The translations under genes were made by a program, and so were the position numbers. The notes under the pieces are model-generated. The model saw only the letters and a program-made list of their open reading frames with translations. It was not told where the DNA came from and made no database searches. This document shows, piece after piece, positions 34,835 to 43,437 of a stretch of 64,000 bases of DNA (positions are counted from its first letter, which is position 1; every line of letters starts with the position of its first letter). Source of the DNA: Mesorhizobium sp. M2D.F.Ca.ET.226.01.1.1 (GTDB lineage: Bacteria > Pseudomonadota > Alphaproteobacteria > Rhizobiales > Rhizobiaceae). Where the stretch lies: the NCBI RefSeq assembly GCF_004022705.2, contig NZ_RZOY02000004.1:434001-498000 (forward strand). Direction: 5' to 3'.

Positions 34835-36274
34835 ATGACTGTGCTGCGCAAGAACCTTATCGACGGCGAGTGGCTTGGCGAGGCCGGCTCGCGCAACATC
34901 AACCCGTCGAACACCAACGATGTCGTGGGCGAATACGCTTCGGCAGGCCCGGAGGAAGCCAAGCAGGCCATCGCCGCCGCCAAGGCGGCCTTTCCGGCCT
35001 GGTCGCGCTCAGGTCCGCTGGCCCGTCACGCCGTGCTGAAGAAGACCTCTGACGAGATCATGGCGCGCAAGGACGAGATCGGCCGGTCGCTGGCGCGTGA
35101 AGAAGGCAAGACGCTGGCCGAGGGCGTCGGCGAGACGATCCGCGCCGCGCAGATATTCGACTTCTTCGCCGGTGAAACGCTGCGCCTGTCGGGCGAGATG
35201 GTGCCGAGCGTGCGGCCCGGCGTCGGCGTCGAGATGACGCGCGAAGGCGTCGGCGTCGTCGGCATCATCACGCCGTGGAATTTCCCCATCGCCATTCCCG
35301 CCTGGAAGATCGCCCCGGCGCTTGCCTACGGCAACACCATCGTCTTCAAACCGGCTGAGCTGGTGCCTGAGAGCGCCTGGACCATCGTCGACATCCTGCA
35401 TCGCGCCGGCCTGCCCAAGGGCGTGCTCAACCTCGTCATGGGCAAGGGCTCGGTGGTCGGCCAGGCGATGCTCGACAGCCCCGACGTCAACGCCATCTCC
35501 TTCACCGGCTCCGTCGGCACGGGCAAGCGCGTCGCCGCCGCAAGCGTCGAGCACATGCGCAAGTTCCAGCTCGAGATGGGCGGCAAGAACCCGCTCGTCG
35601 TGCTCGACGATGCTGACCTCGCGGTCGCCGTCGACTGCGCCGTCAACGGCGCCTATTTCTCGACCGGGCAGCGCTGCACCGCGTCCTCGCGCCTGATCGT
35701 CACTAATGGCATCCACGACCGTTTCGTCGACGCCGTGAAGGAGCGGCTGGACAAGCTCGTCATCGGCGATGCGCTGGACGCCAAGACCCAGATCGGTCCG
35801 GTCGTCGACCAGACCCAGCTCAAGCAGGACGAAGACTATATCGCCATCGGTCGCCAGGAAGGCGCCGAACTCGCCTTCGGCGGCGACCGGCTGGAGCGCG
35901 GCACGCCCGGCTTCTATCTGCAGCCGGCGCTGTTCGTCGGTTCCACCAATGCCATGCGCATCTCGCGCGAGGAGATCTTTGGCCCTGTCGCCAACGTCAT
36001 CCGCGTCAAGGATTATGACGAGGCGCTGGCCGTCGCCAACGACACGCCGTTCGGCCTCACCTCGGGCATCTGCACGACCAGCCTGAAGCATGCGACGCAT
36101 TTCAAGCGCAATTCCGAAGCCGGCATGGTGATGGTCAACCTGCCGACGGCGGGCGTTGACTTCCACGTGCCGTTCGGCGGCCGCAAGGGCTCGAGCTACG
36201 GTCCGCGCGAGCAGGGCCGCTACGCGATGGAGTTCTACACCACGGTGAAGACGGCCTATACGTTCGCCGGCTAA
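34835..36274 (+). CDS. NAD(P)-dependent aldehyde dehydrogenase (ketoglutarate semialdehyde dehydrogenase-like)
   Basis: A 479-residue aldehyde dehydrogenase. The signature motifs are ITPWNFPIAIPAWKIAPALAYGN, a FTGSVGTGKRV cofactor loop, the general base Glu in LEMGGKNP, and the catalytic Cys in STGQRCTAS. EEIFGPVANV follows, then PFGGRKGSSYGPREQG. It resembles the enzymes oxidising 2-oxoglutarate semialdehyde at the end of sugar-acid and hydroxyproline routes. Start 34835 has AAGGAA upstream. It sits alone between repeat blocks, so its pathway link is not shown by context. Confidence 0.92.
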   Translation: MTVLRKNLIDGEWLGEAGSRNINPSNTNDVVGEYASAGPEEAKQAIAAAKAAFPAWSRSGPLARHAVLKKTSDEIMARKDEIGRSLAREEGKTLAEGVGETIRAAQIFDFFAGETLRLSGEMVPSVRPGVGVEMTREGVGVVGIITPWNFPIAIPAWKIAPALAYGNTIVFKPAELVPESAWTIVDILHRAGLPKGVLNLVMGKGSVVGQAMLDSPDVNAISFTGSVGTGKRVAAASVEHMRKFQLEMGGKNPLVVLDDADLAVAVDCAVNGAYFSTGQRCTASSRLIVTNGIHDRFVDAVKERLDKLVIGDALDAKTQIGPVVDQTQLKQDEDYIAIGRQEGAELAFGGDRLERGTPGFYLQPALFVGSTNAMRISREEIFGPVANVIRVKDYDEALAVANDTPFGLTSGICTTSLKHATHFKRNSEAGMVMVNLPTAGVDFHVPFGGRKGSSYGPREQGRYAMEFYTTVKTAYTFAG

Positions 36275-36275
36275 A

Positions 36276-36395
36276 GGAATTCCAGGAAAGTGTGAGCGGT
36301 TAGGCTCGGTGACTTTGCCGTAGCTTCCGTTCGGAATTGCGTAAAAACAAGGGGATAGGGCGTTTCAACGTTTCTGTGAAACGGTGAAACGCCCT
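36276..36395. repeat. composite palindromic repeat block
   Basis: GGAATTCC (36276-36283) opposite GGAATTGC (36333-36340), then a long hairpin: AGGGCGTTTCA (36357-36367) with TGAAACGCCCT (36385-36395), enclosing CGTTTC-TGT-GAAACG. It starts 1 bp after the aldehyde dehydrogenase stop and ends 21 bp before the next ATG. Confidence 0.8.
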
Positions 36396-36416
36396 AGTCC
36401 AATCCGGGAGGGATCG

Positions 36417-36992
36417 ATGCGCGTGGCCGACATGACATGGCTCAACCCGCCGCCGCACCACGTGTTCGGCGACGGCACGCTCACCGTTCGCACCGGCAAG
36501 GAAACCGACTTCTGGCGCGAGACCTTCTACGGCTTCTGGCGCGACAACGGCCATTTTCTCTACCGGCCCGTTGAGGGTGACTTCACCGCCGAGGTCACCG
36601 TCAAAGGGGACTACAAGGTGCTCTACGATCAGGCGGGGCTGATGCTGCGCCTGAGCGAAACGCACTGGATCAAGGCCGGCATAGAATACACCGACGGCCT
36701 GGCCTACTTGTCGGTGGTCGTCACCAACGACACCTCGGACTGGTCGCTGGTTGCCATCGCCGCCGGCAAGGACGGTGTCAGGATCCGCCTGACCCGCCAC
36801 GCCGAGGCGATCCGCATCCAGTATCTCGGCGCCTCGGATGGCCACTGGAAGCCGGTGCGGCTGGCCTATTTCCCGATCTCGAAGTCGGTCGATGTCGGCA
36901 TGATGTGCTGCTCGCCGCAGCGCGAGGGTTTCGAGGCGACATTTTCCGGCTTCACCGTCGGGCCGGCGATTTCGCGGGATCTGCACGCCTGA
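36417..36992 (+). CDS. DUF1349 domain protein
   Basis: A 191-residue protein matching the DUF1349 (concanavalin-like jelly-roll) family. Landmarks are FWRETFYGFWRDNGHFLYRPVEGDFTAEVTVKGDYKVLYDQAGLMLRL, WIKAGIEYTDGLAYLSVVVTNDTSDWSLV, and VGMMCCSPQREGFEATFSGF near the C-terminus. The family is of unknown function, possibly carbohydrate-binding. Start 36417 has GGGAGGGA about 4 bases upstream. No signal peptide. Confidence 0.85.
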   Translation: MRVADMTWLNPPPHHVFGDGTLTVRTGKETDFWRETFYGFWRDNGHFLYRPVEGDFTAEVTVKGDYKVLYDQAGLMLRLSETHWIKAGIEYTDGLAYLSVVVTNDTSDWSLVAIAAGKDGVRIRLTRHAEAIRIQYLGASDGHWKPVRLAYFPISKSVDVGMMCCSPQREGFEATFSGFTVGPAISRDLHA

Positions 36993-37072
36993 ACCTCCGG
37001 GCAAAGGCAGCTATGCTTTCGCAACCGTCGGGAAAGGCGTAAGACGATGCGTCGTCTTACCCGAAGAGCCTG

Positions 37073-38075
37073 ATGCCGTTAAACGCCCCGCTGATCCTCT
37101 TCTGGACGCGCTACTTCAACAAGCTCGTCGACATCGCGGCAATACCGCGATGCTCCGTGCCCGTCGAATGGACCAACGACCGGCGGCGGCTTGCCGAGGC
37201 CGACGCGGTGGTCTTCCATCTGCCGAATTTTCCCGAAGCCGGCGATGCTTACAAGTATCCTGGCCAGCTCTGGGTTGCATGGTCGATGGAGAGCGTCGTC
37301 AACTATCCCGTGATGGCCGATGCGGCCTTCATGCGGCACTTCGACGTCGCCATGACCTATGAAGCCGAGGCGGACGTCTGGAGGCCTTATCTGCCGCAAG
37401 CAAGCTGGTGGGAAGCCGCCCGCCACGTGCCGATGCCGCCTAAAGCCCGAGCGCGCGCCGGCGGTGCATTTCCAGTCATCGAGCCTCAACAAGAGCGGGC
37501 GTGACACATTCATCGCCGAACTGTCCCGGCACATCGCGGTCGATTGCTACGGCCGCTACCGGCCCAACCGCGAGATCATAGGCCCTGATCTCGGCCGACA
37601 GACCAAGCTCGAGACCATTGGCCGCTATCATTTCTGCCTGGCGCTTGAGAACTCGATCGCGCCCGACTACGTCACCGAGAAGATGTTCGATCCGCTTGCC
37701 GCCGGCACGGTGCCGGTCTATCTCGGCGCGCCCAATGCCGTCGCGTTCGTTCCCCACAATTCCTTTATCGACGCCGCATCCTTCAGCACACCGGCGGAAC
37801 TCGCGGCCTATCTTCGCCATCTCATCGAAACACCCCAGGCCTATGCAGCCTATCTTGCCTGGCGATCGAGCCCGCTGCCCGAGAAACTGGCAGCCCGAGT
37901 TGCCAGCCTTGACACGCCTCCGCTCTGTCGGCTCGCTCGGCTCGTCACTCAGCGCCTGACGCAGCACGGCCCGGGCCAACCGCCTAGCAAACCTTCGCTG
38001 CCGTTTGGTGGCAAGGCGTTTCTGCGCACCAGATTGCGCCGTTGGCTGGCTGCCCGCAGCGGCAGGCAGATGTAA
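37073..38075 (+). pseudogene. GT10 alpha-fucosyltransferase, single-base frameshift
   Basis: Two consecutive frames make one GT10 fucosyltransferase. 37073 to about 37440 gives the N-terminal part (AVVFHLPNF, QLWVAWSMESVVNYP, FDVAMTYEAEADVWRPY). From about 37440 the +1 frame continues with AVHFQSSSLNKSGRDTFIAEL, then the family signature FCLALENSIAPDYVTEKMFDPLAAGTVPVYLGAPN. Continuity is restored by removing one base in CCGCCTAAAGCC (37436-37447). The enzyme would transfer fucose from GDP-fucose to a surface glycan. It may be inactivated, or the base may be a sequencing error. Short Arg-rich C-terminus. Confidence 0.85.
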
Positions 38076-38081
38076 CGGGCG

Positions 38082-39647
38082 TTACCACGGCACGTGCAGG
38101 ATTTCGAGCTTGGGTAGGCCGACCGGCCGGATACCAAGGTCGTTGGCCAGCATACCGAAAGCCTCCGTCTCGATCAGGTCGCGATAGGGGATCTCCGGAA
38201 AGCCAAGCCCGCCGCGGTGCAAGGCCGCGTCGACGAGAAGCATGGTGCCGCCGACCCCGTCGAGGCCGATGCTGTCGAGATGCCTGACGTCACTGAGATG
38301 AAGACGGCCATAGGAATTAGCCGGAGGTTGATAGAGGCCCCCGCGTATCTGACGATAATAGCGATAATCCTTCTCCTTGCGCGCGCTGACGAAGCTGTTG
38401 AGGTCGAAGCTGTCGCCGCCGGCGATCTTGACGCAGTTCGGGACCACGATGCGATTCCCCCTTTCCATAAGCCGGCTCAAGATATCGCGGGGAAATCGCC
38501 ACACGTCGATATCGACCCACAACGCCCAATCGTCGCTCGCGTCGAGGCCGTGGTCGATCAGGTGGTTTCGCACCTTCGCGATGGCGCCGCGCCTCATGCG
38601 CTGCAGGCCTCGCTTGGCGCGCTTCATCCGGTCGAGTCGCAGGCCTGTCTGCTTCTGCAGCAGGATCACGTCCCGATAAATGCGGGTCAGCGGCGCGACG
38701 GCTTGCTGCAACCGCTCCCAGCTTCCGTCCACGCTGTCGCCCTCGCAAAAGACCAGCTTGATCCTGTCCTTAGCATAGTCGAGCGCGCCGACGGCATCGA
38801 GGAAGGGCTGGATATGATCGGCCGCGTCGCGCAGCGGCACCAGGATGGCGATGTTGCGGCCTGACGGGGCCGGTGCCGCGATGGCCGCCGGGCTCACGCC
38901 CCGCTTGGCGGCTGCTTCGCTCAGATGGGCGCCGCGCGTCAGATGATGCCAGGACCGGTAGGCATGCGTGCGGATCTTGTCTCGCCAACCCGGCGCCGGG
39001 GCGCGTGTCCACCATGTGCCCGCCCAATGGTGGACCGACAGCGTCGGTGTCCCACCGTCGCCGCTGCGCCCGGCCGAGTCGACCGGCGCGAACAGCGCCG
39101 AAGGGTGGAGGGCGAAGGCGGATTGGTCGCCGTAGCTGAGCTGGGCCGAAGTCATCACGCAGGGGCCGGTCGCGTCGATGGCTTCCTTGGCGTGGGCGAG
39201 CCCCGGCAGGAAAGACAGGAGGTGAAGCCAGAAGGGATGGCCGGGTGGGCTGGCGATCGTGCCGTTGAACAGCAGATAGGGCAGCCGGCGGAAATCGCCC
39301 TGCACCCGTGCATGCGTGTCCGGTTCCTTGCAAAAAACGATCCGATCCTCGCTGGCCAGTGGATCGAACGGAGCCACGCATTCGCAGTCGATATCGGCGT
39401 AGACCCCGCCGAAATGATGCAGGAGCAGGTACCGTCCGGCGTCCGCCCTCAGCACGCCGCTCTCGTAGTTGCAAAAGGTCGGCAGGAAGTCGGGATAGTG
39501 CCGCGCGACGAACTCGAGCAGCTGACGATCGTTCCAGAACATCATCGTCCAGTCCGGATGGTGCCGCTTCCAGCTCTCGATATAAGCCTGGAATCGGATG
39601 GGGATCTGGTCGGTCTTCCAGGTCTGGTGCAGGATCTTGGGGATCAT
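38082..39647 (-). CDS. two-domain glycosyltransferase: OCH1-like (DXD) + Anp1-like
   Basis: About 521 residues. The N-terminal half is a DXD sugar-binding glycosyltransferase domain (IPKILHQTWKT, then VLRADAGRYLLLHHFGGVYADIDCE, with DID as the metal motif). The C-terminal half (from about residue 270) begins NIAILVPLRDAADHIQPFL and has SDDWALWVDIDVWRFPRDIL, matching Anp1/GT62-type transferases. I prefer ATG 39647 (MIPKILHQTW); an in-frame ATG at 39701 would overlap the upstream gene by 32 bp. Third gene of the minus operon with the GT2-GT4 fusion. Likely surface-polysaccharide synthesis. Confidence 0.85.
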   Translation of the reverse strand: MIPKILHQTWKTDQIPIRFQAYIESWKRHHPDWTMMFWNDRQLLEFVARHYPDFLPTFCNYESGVLRADAGRYLLLHHFGGVYADIDCECVAPFDPLASEDRIVFCKEPDTHARVQGDFRRLPYLLFNGTIASPPGHPFWLHLLSFLPGLAHAKEAIDATGPCVMTSAQLSYGDQSAFALHPSALFAPVDSAGRSGDGGTPTLSVHHWAGTWWTRAPAPGWRDKIRTHAYRSWHHLTRGAHLSEAAAKRGVSPAAIAAPAPSGRNIAILVPLRDAADHIQPFLDAVGALDYAKDRIKLVFCEGDSVDGSWERLQQAVAPLTRIYRDVILLQKQTGLRLDRMKRAKRGLQRMRRGAIAKVRNHLIDHGLDASDDWALWVDIDVWRFPRDILSRLMERGNRIVVPNCVKIAGGDSFDLNSFVSARKEKDYRYYRQIRGGLYQPPANSYGRLHLSDVRHLDSIGLDGVGGTMLLVDAALHRGGLGFPEIPYRDLIETEAFGMLANDLGIRPVGLPKLEILHVPW

Positions 39648-39669
39648 CGAAGGCTCGTTGTGCAGCGGT

Positions 39670-41775
39670 TCATCGGCTGGCGCCGTCCAGTCCCAGGCCA
39701 TGGCGAACAGCGTCGCGGATCGCCTGAGGTCCGAAGCGGGACCATGCGGTATCGTAGGCGCGGGCGCGCAGCCGGGCCATGCGGGCAGGGTCGGAACAGA
39801 GTGCGACCGTCAGGTCGGCAAGTCCTTCGTCGGTGTCGGACAGCAGCAAGTCTTCGCCGCCGGAGACGTCGAGCCCTTCCGCCGCGAGCGGCGTCGCGAT
39901 CACCGGCACGCCCGCGGCCATCGCTTCCAGGATCTTGATGCGCGTGCCGCCCCCGGTCCTGAGCGGGACGATGCAGAGATGCGCTGCCGACAGCAGGGGG
40001 CCGACATCGTCGGGGTTTTCGATCAGCACGACGCTGTCGAGTTCCGACAGGGCCCGCACGGCTCGATCGGGCGAACGGCCGGCAAGGACGAGCCGCGCGC
40101 TTGGCAACGCCTGCCGCACACGCGGCAGGATGATGCGGGCCAGACGTTCAGCGGCATCGATGTTGGGATGGTAGCCGAGATGGCCGACAAAGAGGATCAC
40201 CGGAAATCCATCGGAGGTACCGGGCGATGGTGGCAGCGTCCTGGGCGACTCTTGGGCGCGGGGAATCCCGTTCGGCACGATATCGACCGGCGTTTCATGC
40301 GTGATTATCGTCTTGAGTCGCTCGCGGTCCAGCTTCGAGCAAACCCAGATGCGGTCGACGATCGTCGCCGCCCTCCGCTCCAACTGCCTTATCTCTGGCG
40401 ACACGGCCGACGGGGCATTGCCGGGCGTCTGGGCCGCGAGATCGGACTCGACATTGTGCATGTCGAGAATGAGCCGACTGGTCAGCGGCCGCAGAGGCTG
40501 CAGTAGCTTGAACAGCGGAACGCTTTCGACGACGATCGTGTCCGGACGGAACTCGCGCGCCAGCGCTTTGAGGCGGGCGAGCGCCGGACGCGGGATCCGG
40601 TTCTCGCCTTTGATCCGGCGCCAGCCGAGCGAATGCGATCGCTTGTCGGCTTCCGTGGTCAATGAAACCACGCGGATGCCGCGGCCGGGTGGCTGCGTCG
40701 AGCCGGCAGGCCTCACCGAGGCAAGGCGGACCGGCCCGATTGCGGCGGCCGCGACGGCATTGCCGAAGGTCCTGAGATCGGCGCCGGAGGCGGGCGGATA
40801 GGCCGGGTCGAAGCTGACGATCAGCGTGCGCCGTGGCGCCGCTGAACCGGCGGCTGTGTCCGGCCGGATCCCAGCCAGCCGCCCGAACCGGATCCTGGCC
40901 CGGTATTGGGCCGCTTTCCAGCTGCGGCCAAGTTCCCGATGCGCCTTGACCGCGCGCATCATGCCAGCGGCATCCACAAACATCCCGTGCTTGACGAGCT
41001 GGCGCGCGATGCGCTGCGCTATCCAGGCCTTTCGCCATTGCAACGCGTCCCGCTCGATGCCGGCGGCCGCGAGGCTGTCGAGTTCGCGCGCTATGGCGAG
41101 GAACGTCTTGCGCGGCGCGGTGATGAAGCGGCGTGCCATCCGTTCCTCGTCATGGTGGTAGAGGAGCACCGGCGTGTCGATGGCGACGATTTCGGCGCGC
41201 GCCAGCAGCGCCGCCCAGTAGCAGGTATCCTCGTCGAGCCCGATCGTTTCCGGAAAGCGAATGCCGGCTGTCGCCCAATCGGCCACCAGCGCGCTTCCCA
41301 TCGCGATCGGCCACAGCTCGTTGCGCAGGTATCGGCGTGTGTTCTGCCGCCTGTCGGGGACATAGCCATGCGGCGTCTTGAGCTTGTCCGGCCGGCCCTT
41401 CGCGCGCCGTATACTGGCCCCGACGGCAAGGCCGGCGCCAGGCTGGCCTGCGAGCGCCGAGCCCAGCAGCGACAGGCTGCCGGGCATCACCTCGTCGTCG
41501 GCGTCGAGAAAGAAGATGGAAGTGCCGCTTGCCCGCTCGATCCCGAGATTGCGCGCGGCACCCGCGCTGCCAAGACGAACGCTCACCACATCCAGCGGCA
41601 AGCCAAGGCGGCGCGCGCTCTCCATCGCCACCTCGGCCGTGCGGTCATCCGAGCCGTCGTCGATAACCAGGATCTCGCGGATAACCGGCCTGTCGGCGGT
41701 CAGGCTGCCGAGCGCCGCGTCCAGCGTCGCGGCCGCATTCCTTGCCGGGATGACGACGGTTATGTCGGCCGCCAT
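39670..41775 (-). CDS. fused GT2-GT4 glycosyltransferase
   Basis: A 701-residue two-domain enzyme. Residues 1-230 are GT2: ITVVIPARNAAATLDAAL, ILVIDDGSDDRT, and FFLDADDEV (DXD-like). Residues about 320-700 are GT4: LIVSFDPAYPPASGADLRTFG, LDMHNVESDL, WVCSKLDRERL, VILFVGHLGYHPN, and the nucleotide-binding GTRIKILEAMAAGVPVIATPLAAEGLD. The middle (about 230-315) is a basic helical linker. It should add two sugars to one glycan. It starts 12 bp after the primase-polymerase gene and is followed by the OCH1/Anp1 fusion, so all three appear co-transcribed. Confidence 0.92.
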   Translation of the reverse strand: MAADITVVIPARNAAATLDAALGSLTADRPVIREILVIDDGSDDRTAEVAMESARRLGLPLDVVSVRLGSAGAARNLGIERASGTSIFFLDADDEVMPGSLSLLGSALAGQPGAGLAVGASIRRAKGRPDKLKTPHGYVPDRRQNTRRYLRNELWPIAMGSALVADWATAGIRFPETIGLDEDTCYWAALLARAEIVAIDTPVLLYHHDEERMARRFITAPRKTFLAIARELDSLAAAGIERDALQWRKAWIAQRIARQLVKHGMFVDAAGMMRAVKAHRELGRSWKAAQYRARIRFGRLAGIRPDTAAGSAAPRRTLIVSFDPAYPPASGADLRTFGNAVAAAAIGPVRLASVRPAGSTQPPGRGIRVVSLTTEADKRSHSLGWRRIKGENRIPRPALARLKALAREFRPDTIVVESVPLFKLLQPLRPLTSRLILDMHNVESDLAAQTPGNAPSAVSPEIRQLERRAATIVDRIWVCSKLDRERLKTIITHETPVDIVPNGIPRAQESPRTLPPSPGTSDGFPVILFVGHLGYHPNIDAAERLARIILPRVRQALPSARLVLAGRSPDRAVRALSELDSVVLIENPDDVGPLLSAAHLCIVPLRTGGGTRIKILEAMAAGVPVIATPLAAEGLDVSGGEDLLLSDTDEGLADLTVALCSDPARMARLRARAYDTAWSRFGPQAIRDAVRHGLGLDGASR

Positions 41776-41787
41776 GCGCTCAATCGC

Positions 41788-42438
41788 TCATTGCCGTTCG
41801 AAGAAGCCGCGCTTGAGCAGGCGGTCGTAGTGGTGCTTGAGCAGCGACACCGGGCGCAGCGAAAGACTGCCCAGGTCATCGACGAGTTGCGGCTCGATAT
41901 CGAATGGCGACTGGTTTTCGAGCCAGCTGTAGGAGGAGCCGTCCCGAAGCACTGAAGGACAGCCCACCACATAGCCGCCGAGCGCCTTGACGTGGCCGAC
42001 CCGCCGCAGGCCGAAATGCAGGCTGGAAGAGACCATTGGCTCCCGCGCTCTCAGATAGACGTGAAATCCGCTGGGCGATTTCGCTAGCGGCGTGCCGCTC
42101 GCAATTGCCTTGTGATCGGCCTGCCAGGCACGGTAGCCGGCGTCGTCATCGAAATCGAGGATCATCAGGTTGGAAAATCCTCCCAATATGCCGACATTGC
42201 CGGCAAAGCCGCGAAACCAGCGTGCAATGTCGCCGCTGTCCGGCGGCTTCTGTGCCAGCTGGAAGGTGATCGAGGTGAAGGCCAGTTCCTTCAGGTCCTT
42301 GCGCAACGTCTGCAGATGCAGCGGATCATACTCCATGGCCGCGAGGTCAAGATGCTTGCCGCCGGCACGCAGCGGCAGGCAGATATAGCCGCGCTCCCGC
42401 AGCCTCAAAGCATAATCGGTCAGCACCTCAGGCTGCAT
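41788..42438 (-). CDS. solitary bifunctional primase/polymerase (Prim-Pol, AEP) domain protein
   Basis: A 216-residue protein matching the archaeo-eukaryotic primase-type Prim-Pol domain: YALRLRERGYICLPLRAGGKH at the start, then ARWFRGFAGNVGILGG. The metal-binding motif is LMILDFDDD, the SGFHVYL motif carries the catalytic His, and GGYVVGCPSVLRDGSSYSWL follows. No helicase or zinc domain follows, unlike phage and plasmid primases. It is the first gene of an operon whose other members are glycosyltransferases, with 12 bp to the next. Either a mobile-element relic or a repurposed nucleotide-binding domain. Confidence 0.85.
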   Translation of the reverse strand: MQPEVLTDYALRLRERGYICLPLRAGGKHLDLAAMEYDPLHLQTLRKDLKELAFTSITFQLAQKPPDSGDIARWFRGFAGNVGILGGFSNLMILDFDDDAGYRAWQADHKAIASGTPLAKSPSGFHVYLRAREPMVSSSLHFGLRRVGHVKALGGYVVGCPSVLRDGSSYSWLENQSPFDIEPQLVDDLGSLSLRPVSLLKHHYDRLLKRGFFERQ

Positions 42439-42523
42439 GCGCCAGTTTTAGCCCTACCAAACCCACGGCCGATCTTCGTTAGCCAACAGCGCGGTCGTCA
42501 AGCCATTCATTGAGAACCATCCC

Positions 42524-42549
42524 AGCCCCGCGCGTCGTTTTGCGGGGCT
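42524..42549 (-). terminator. GC hairpin at the end of the LuxR gene
   Basis: AGCCCCGC (42524-42531) pairs with GCGGGGCT (42542-42549), a 10-base loop. On minus it overlaps the LuxR stop codon. There is no following T run, so termination is only possible, not certain. Confidence 0.4.
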
Positions 42550-43321
42550 AGCTTTCCATCCGGTGCTGGAAGAACTGTAGGAACAATTCGCGCTCGGTGG
42601 TGATGTCGAGCTTGTCATAGATGCGCCGGCGGTGGTTCTTCACCGTGCCGGCGGTGATGCCGAGCCGCTTGGCGATGTTGGCGGTCGGGTGGCCGGCGAG
42701 GATCAACTGCACCAGCTCGCGCTCGCGCAGCGACAGCTCCGGCCACAGGTTTTCCGGAATGCTCGGCTTCTGCTGCGGCGAAGCGCCGGGACCGCTCGGC
42801 GCCGAGGTACGCGAAAAGTCTGAGCCGCGCGCCTTGATGTCCAGCGCATGCAACGCGTCGAACACCGGCAGCCTCTCTTCCAGCAGAGCGATTTCGTTGT
42901 CCCTGAAAGCACTGGTCGAGCGGTCGAGGAAGATGCCGAGGCACCAGTCGCCGCCGTCGGCGAGCATGATGCCGACCTCGTCGCAGATCTCCGACTGCGC
43001 GAGGAAGCCGGCTATGTATTGGCCGCGCTTGGCCTCCTCGTCGGCCAGGCTCTTGAGCGGCATGATGCCGAGCCGGCGCTGGCTGCGCCACGACGCGTAG
43101 AAGGGATCGAAGACGTAGTAACTGTCGAGATAGCGCCGCACCATCTCGTCCGAGAAGCGCCGGTGCTTGACGAATTCCGGTGTCCTAGTCGCCGAATAGC
43201 GCGTCACCGTCACCAGGTCATGCGCGATGTCCGCCCCGATCAGGTCGATCAAGCAGTCGACATGCCGGTCGGTGCCGGTGGCGGCGATCGCCCTGGCCAG
43301 CGGCGCCCAGATAGTGCCCAT
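42548..43321 (-). CDS. LuxR family transcriptional regulator
   Basis: A 257-residue regulator with a C-terminal LuxR/GerE helix-turn-helix (LSLREREL, then VQLILAGHPTANIAKRLGITAGTVKNHRRRIYDKLDI; about residues 190-250). The N-terminal ~170 residues (SDEMVRRYLDSYYVFDPFYASW, GGDWCLGIFLDRSTSAF) look like a small-molecule sensing domain, but it has no clear acyl-homoserine-lactone pocket signature. I chose ATG 43321, for which AAGGG is 7 bases upstream; ATG 43327 is too close. It is divergent from acxA with 116 bp between, so it is the likely regulator of the carboxylase operon. Confidence 0.9.
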   Translation of the reverse strand: MGTIWAPLARAIAATGTDRHVDCLIDLIGADIAHDLVTVTRYSATRTPEFVKHRRFSDEMVRRYLDSYYVFDPFYASWRSQRRLGIMPLKSLADEEAKRGQYIAGFLAQSEICDEVGIMLADGGDWCLGIFLDRSTSAFRDNEIALLEERLPVFDALHALDIKARGSDFSRTSAPSGPGASPQQKPSIPENLWPELSLRERELVQLILAGHPTANIAKRLGITAGTVKNHRRRIYDKLDITTERELFLQFFQHRMES

Positions 43322-43437
43322 GCGCATGCCCTTTTCTCGGCGAACCCGGCCCAAGCGTCATTGTGTCTTTAGGCATATGGCGCGATCCCGCTCCGGGAAT
43401 CTAGCCTGTGGTCATTCTCGGCAAGGGAAAGCGACCC

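Noticed and set aside
43376..43400. Sigma-54-like promoter TGGCGCGATCCCGCT upstream of acxA
   Set aside because: The GG-to-GC spacing is 9 bases instead of the required 10, and the -12 element is not TTGC.
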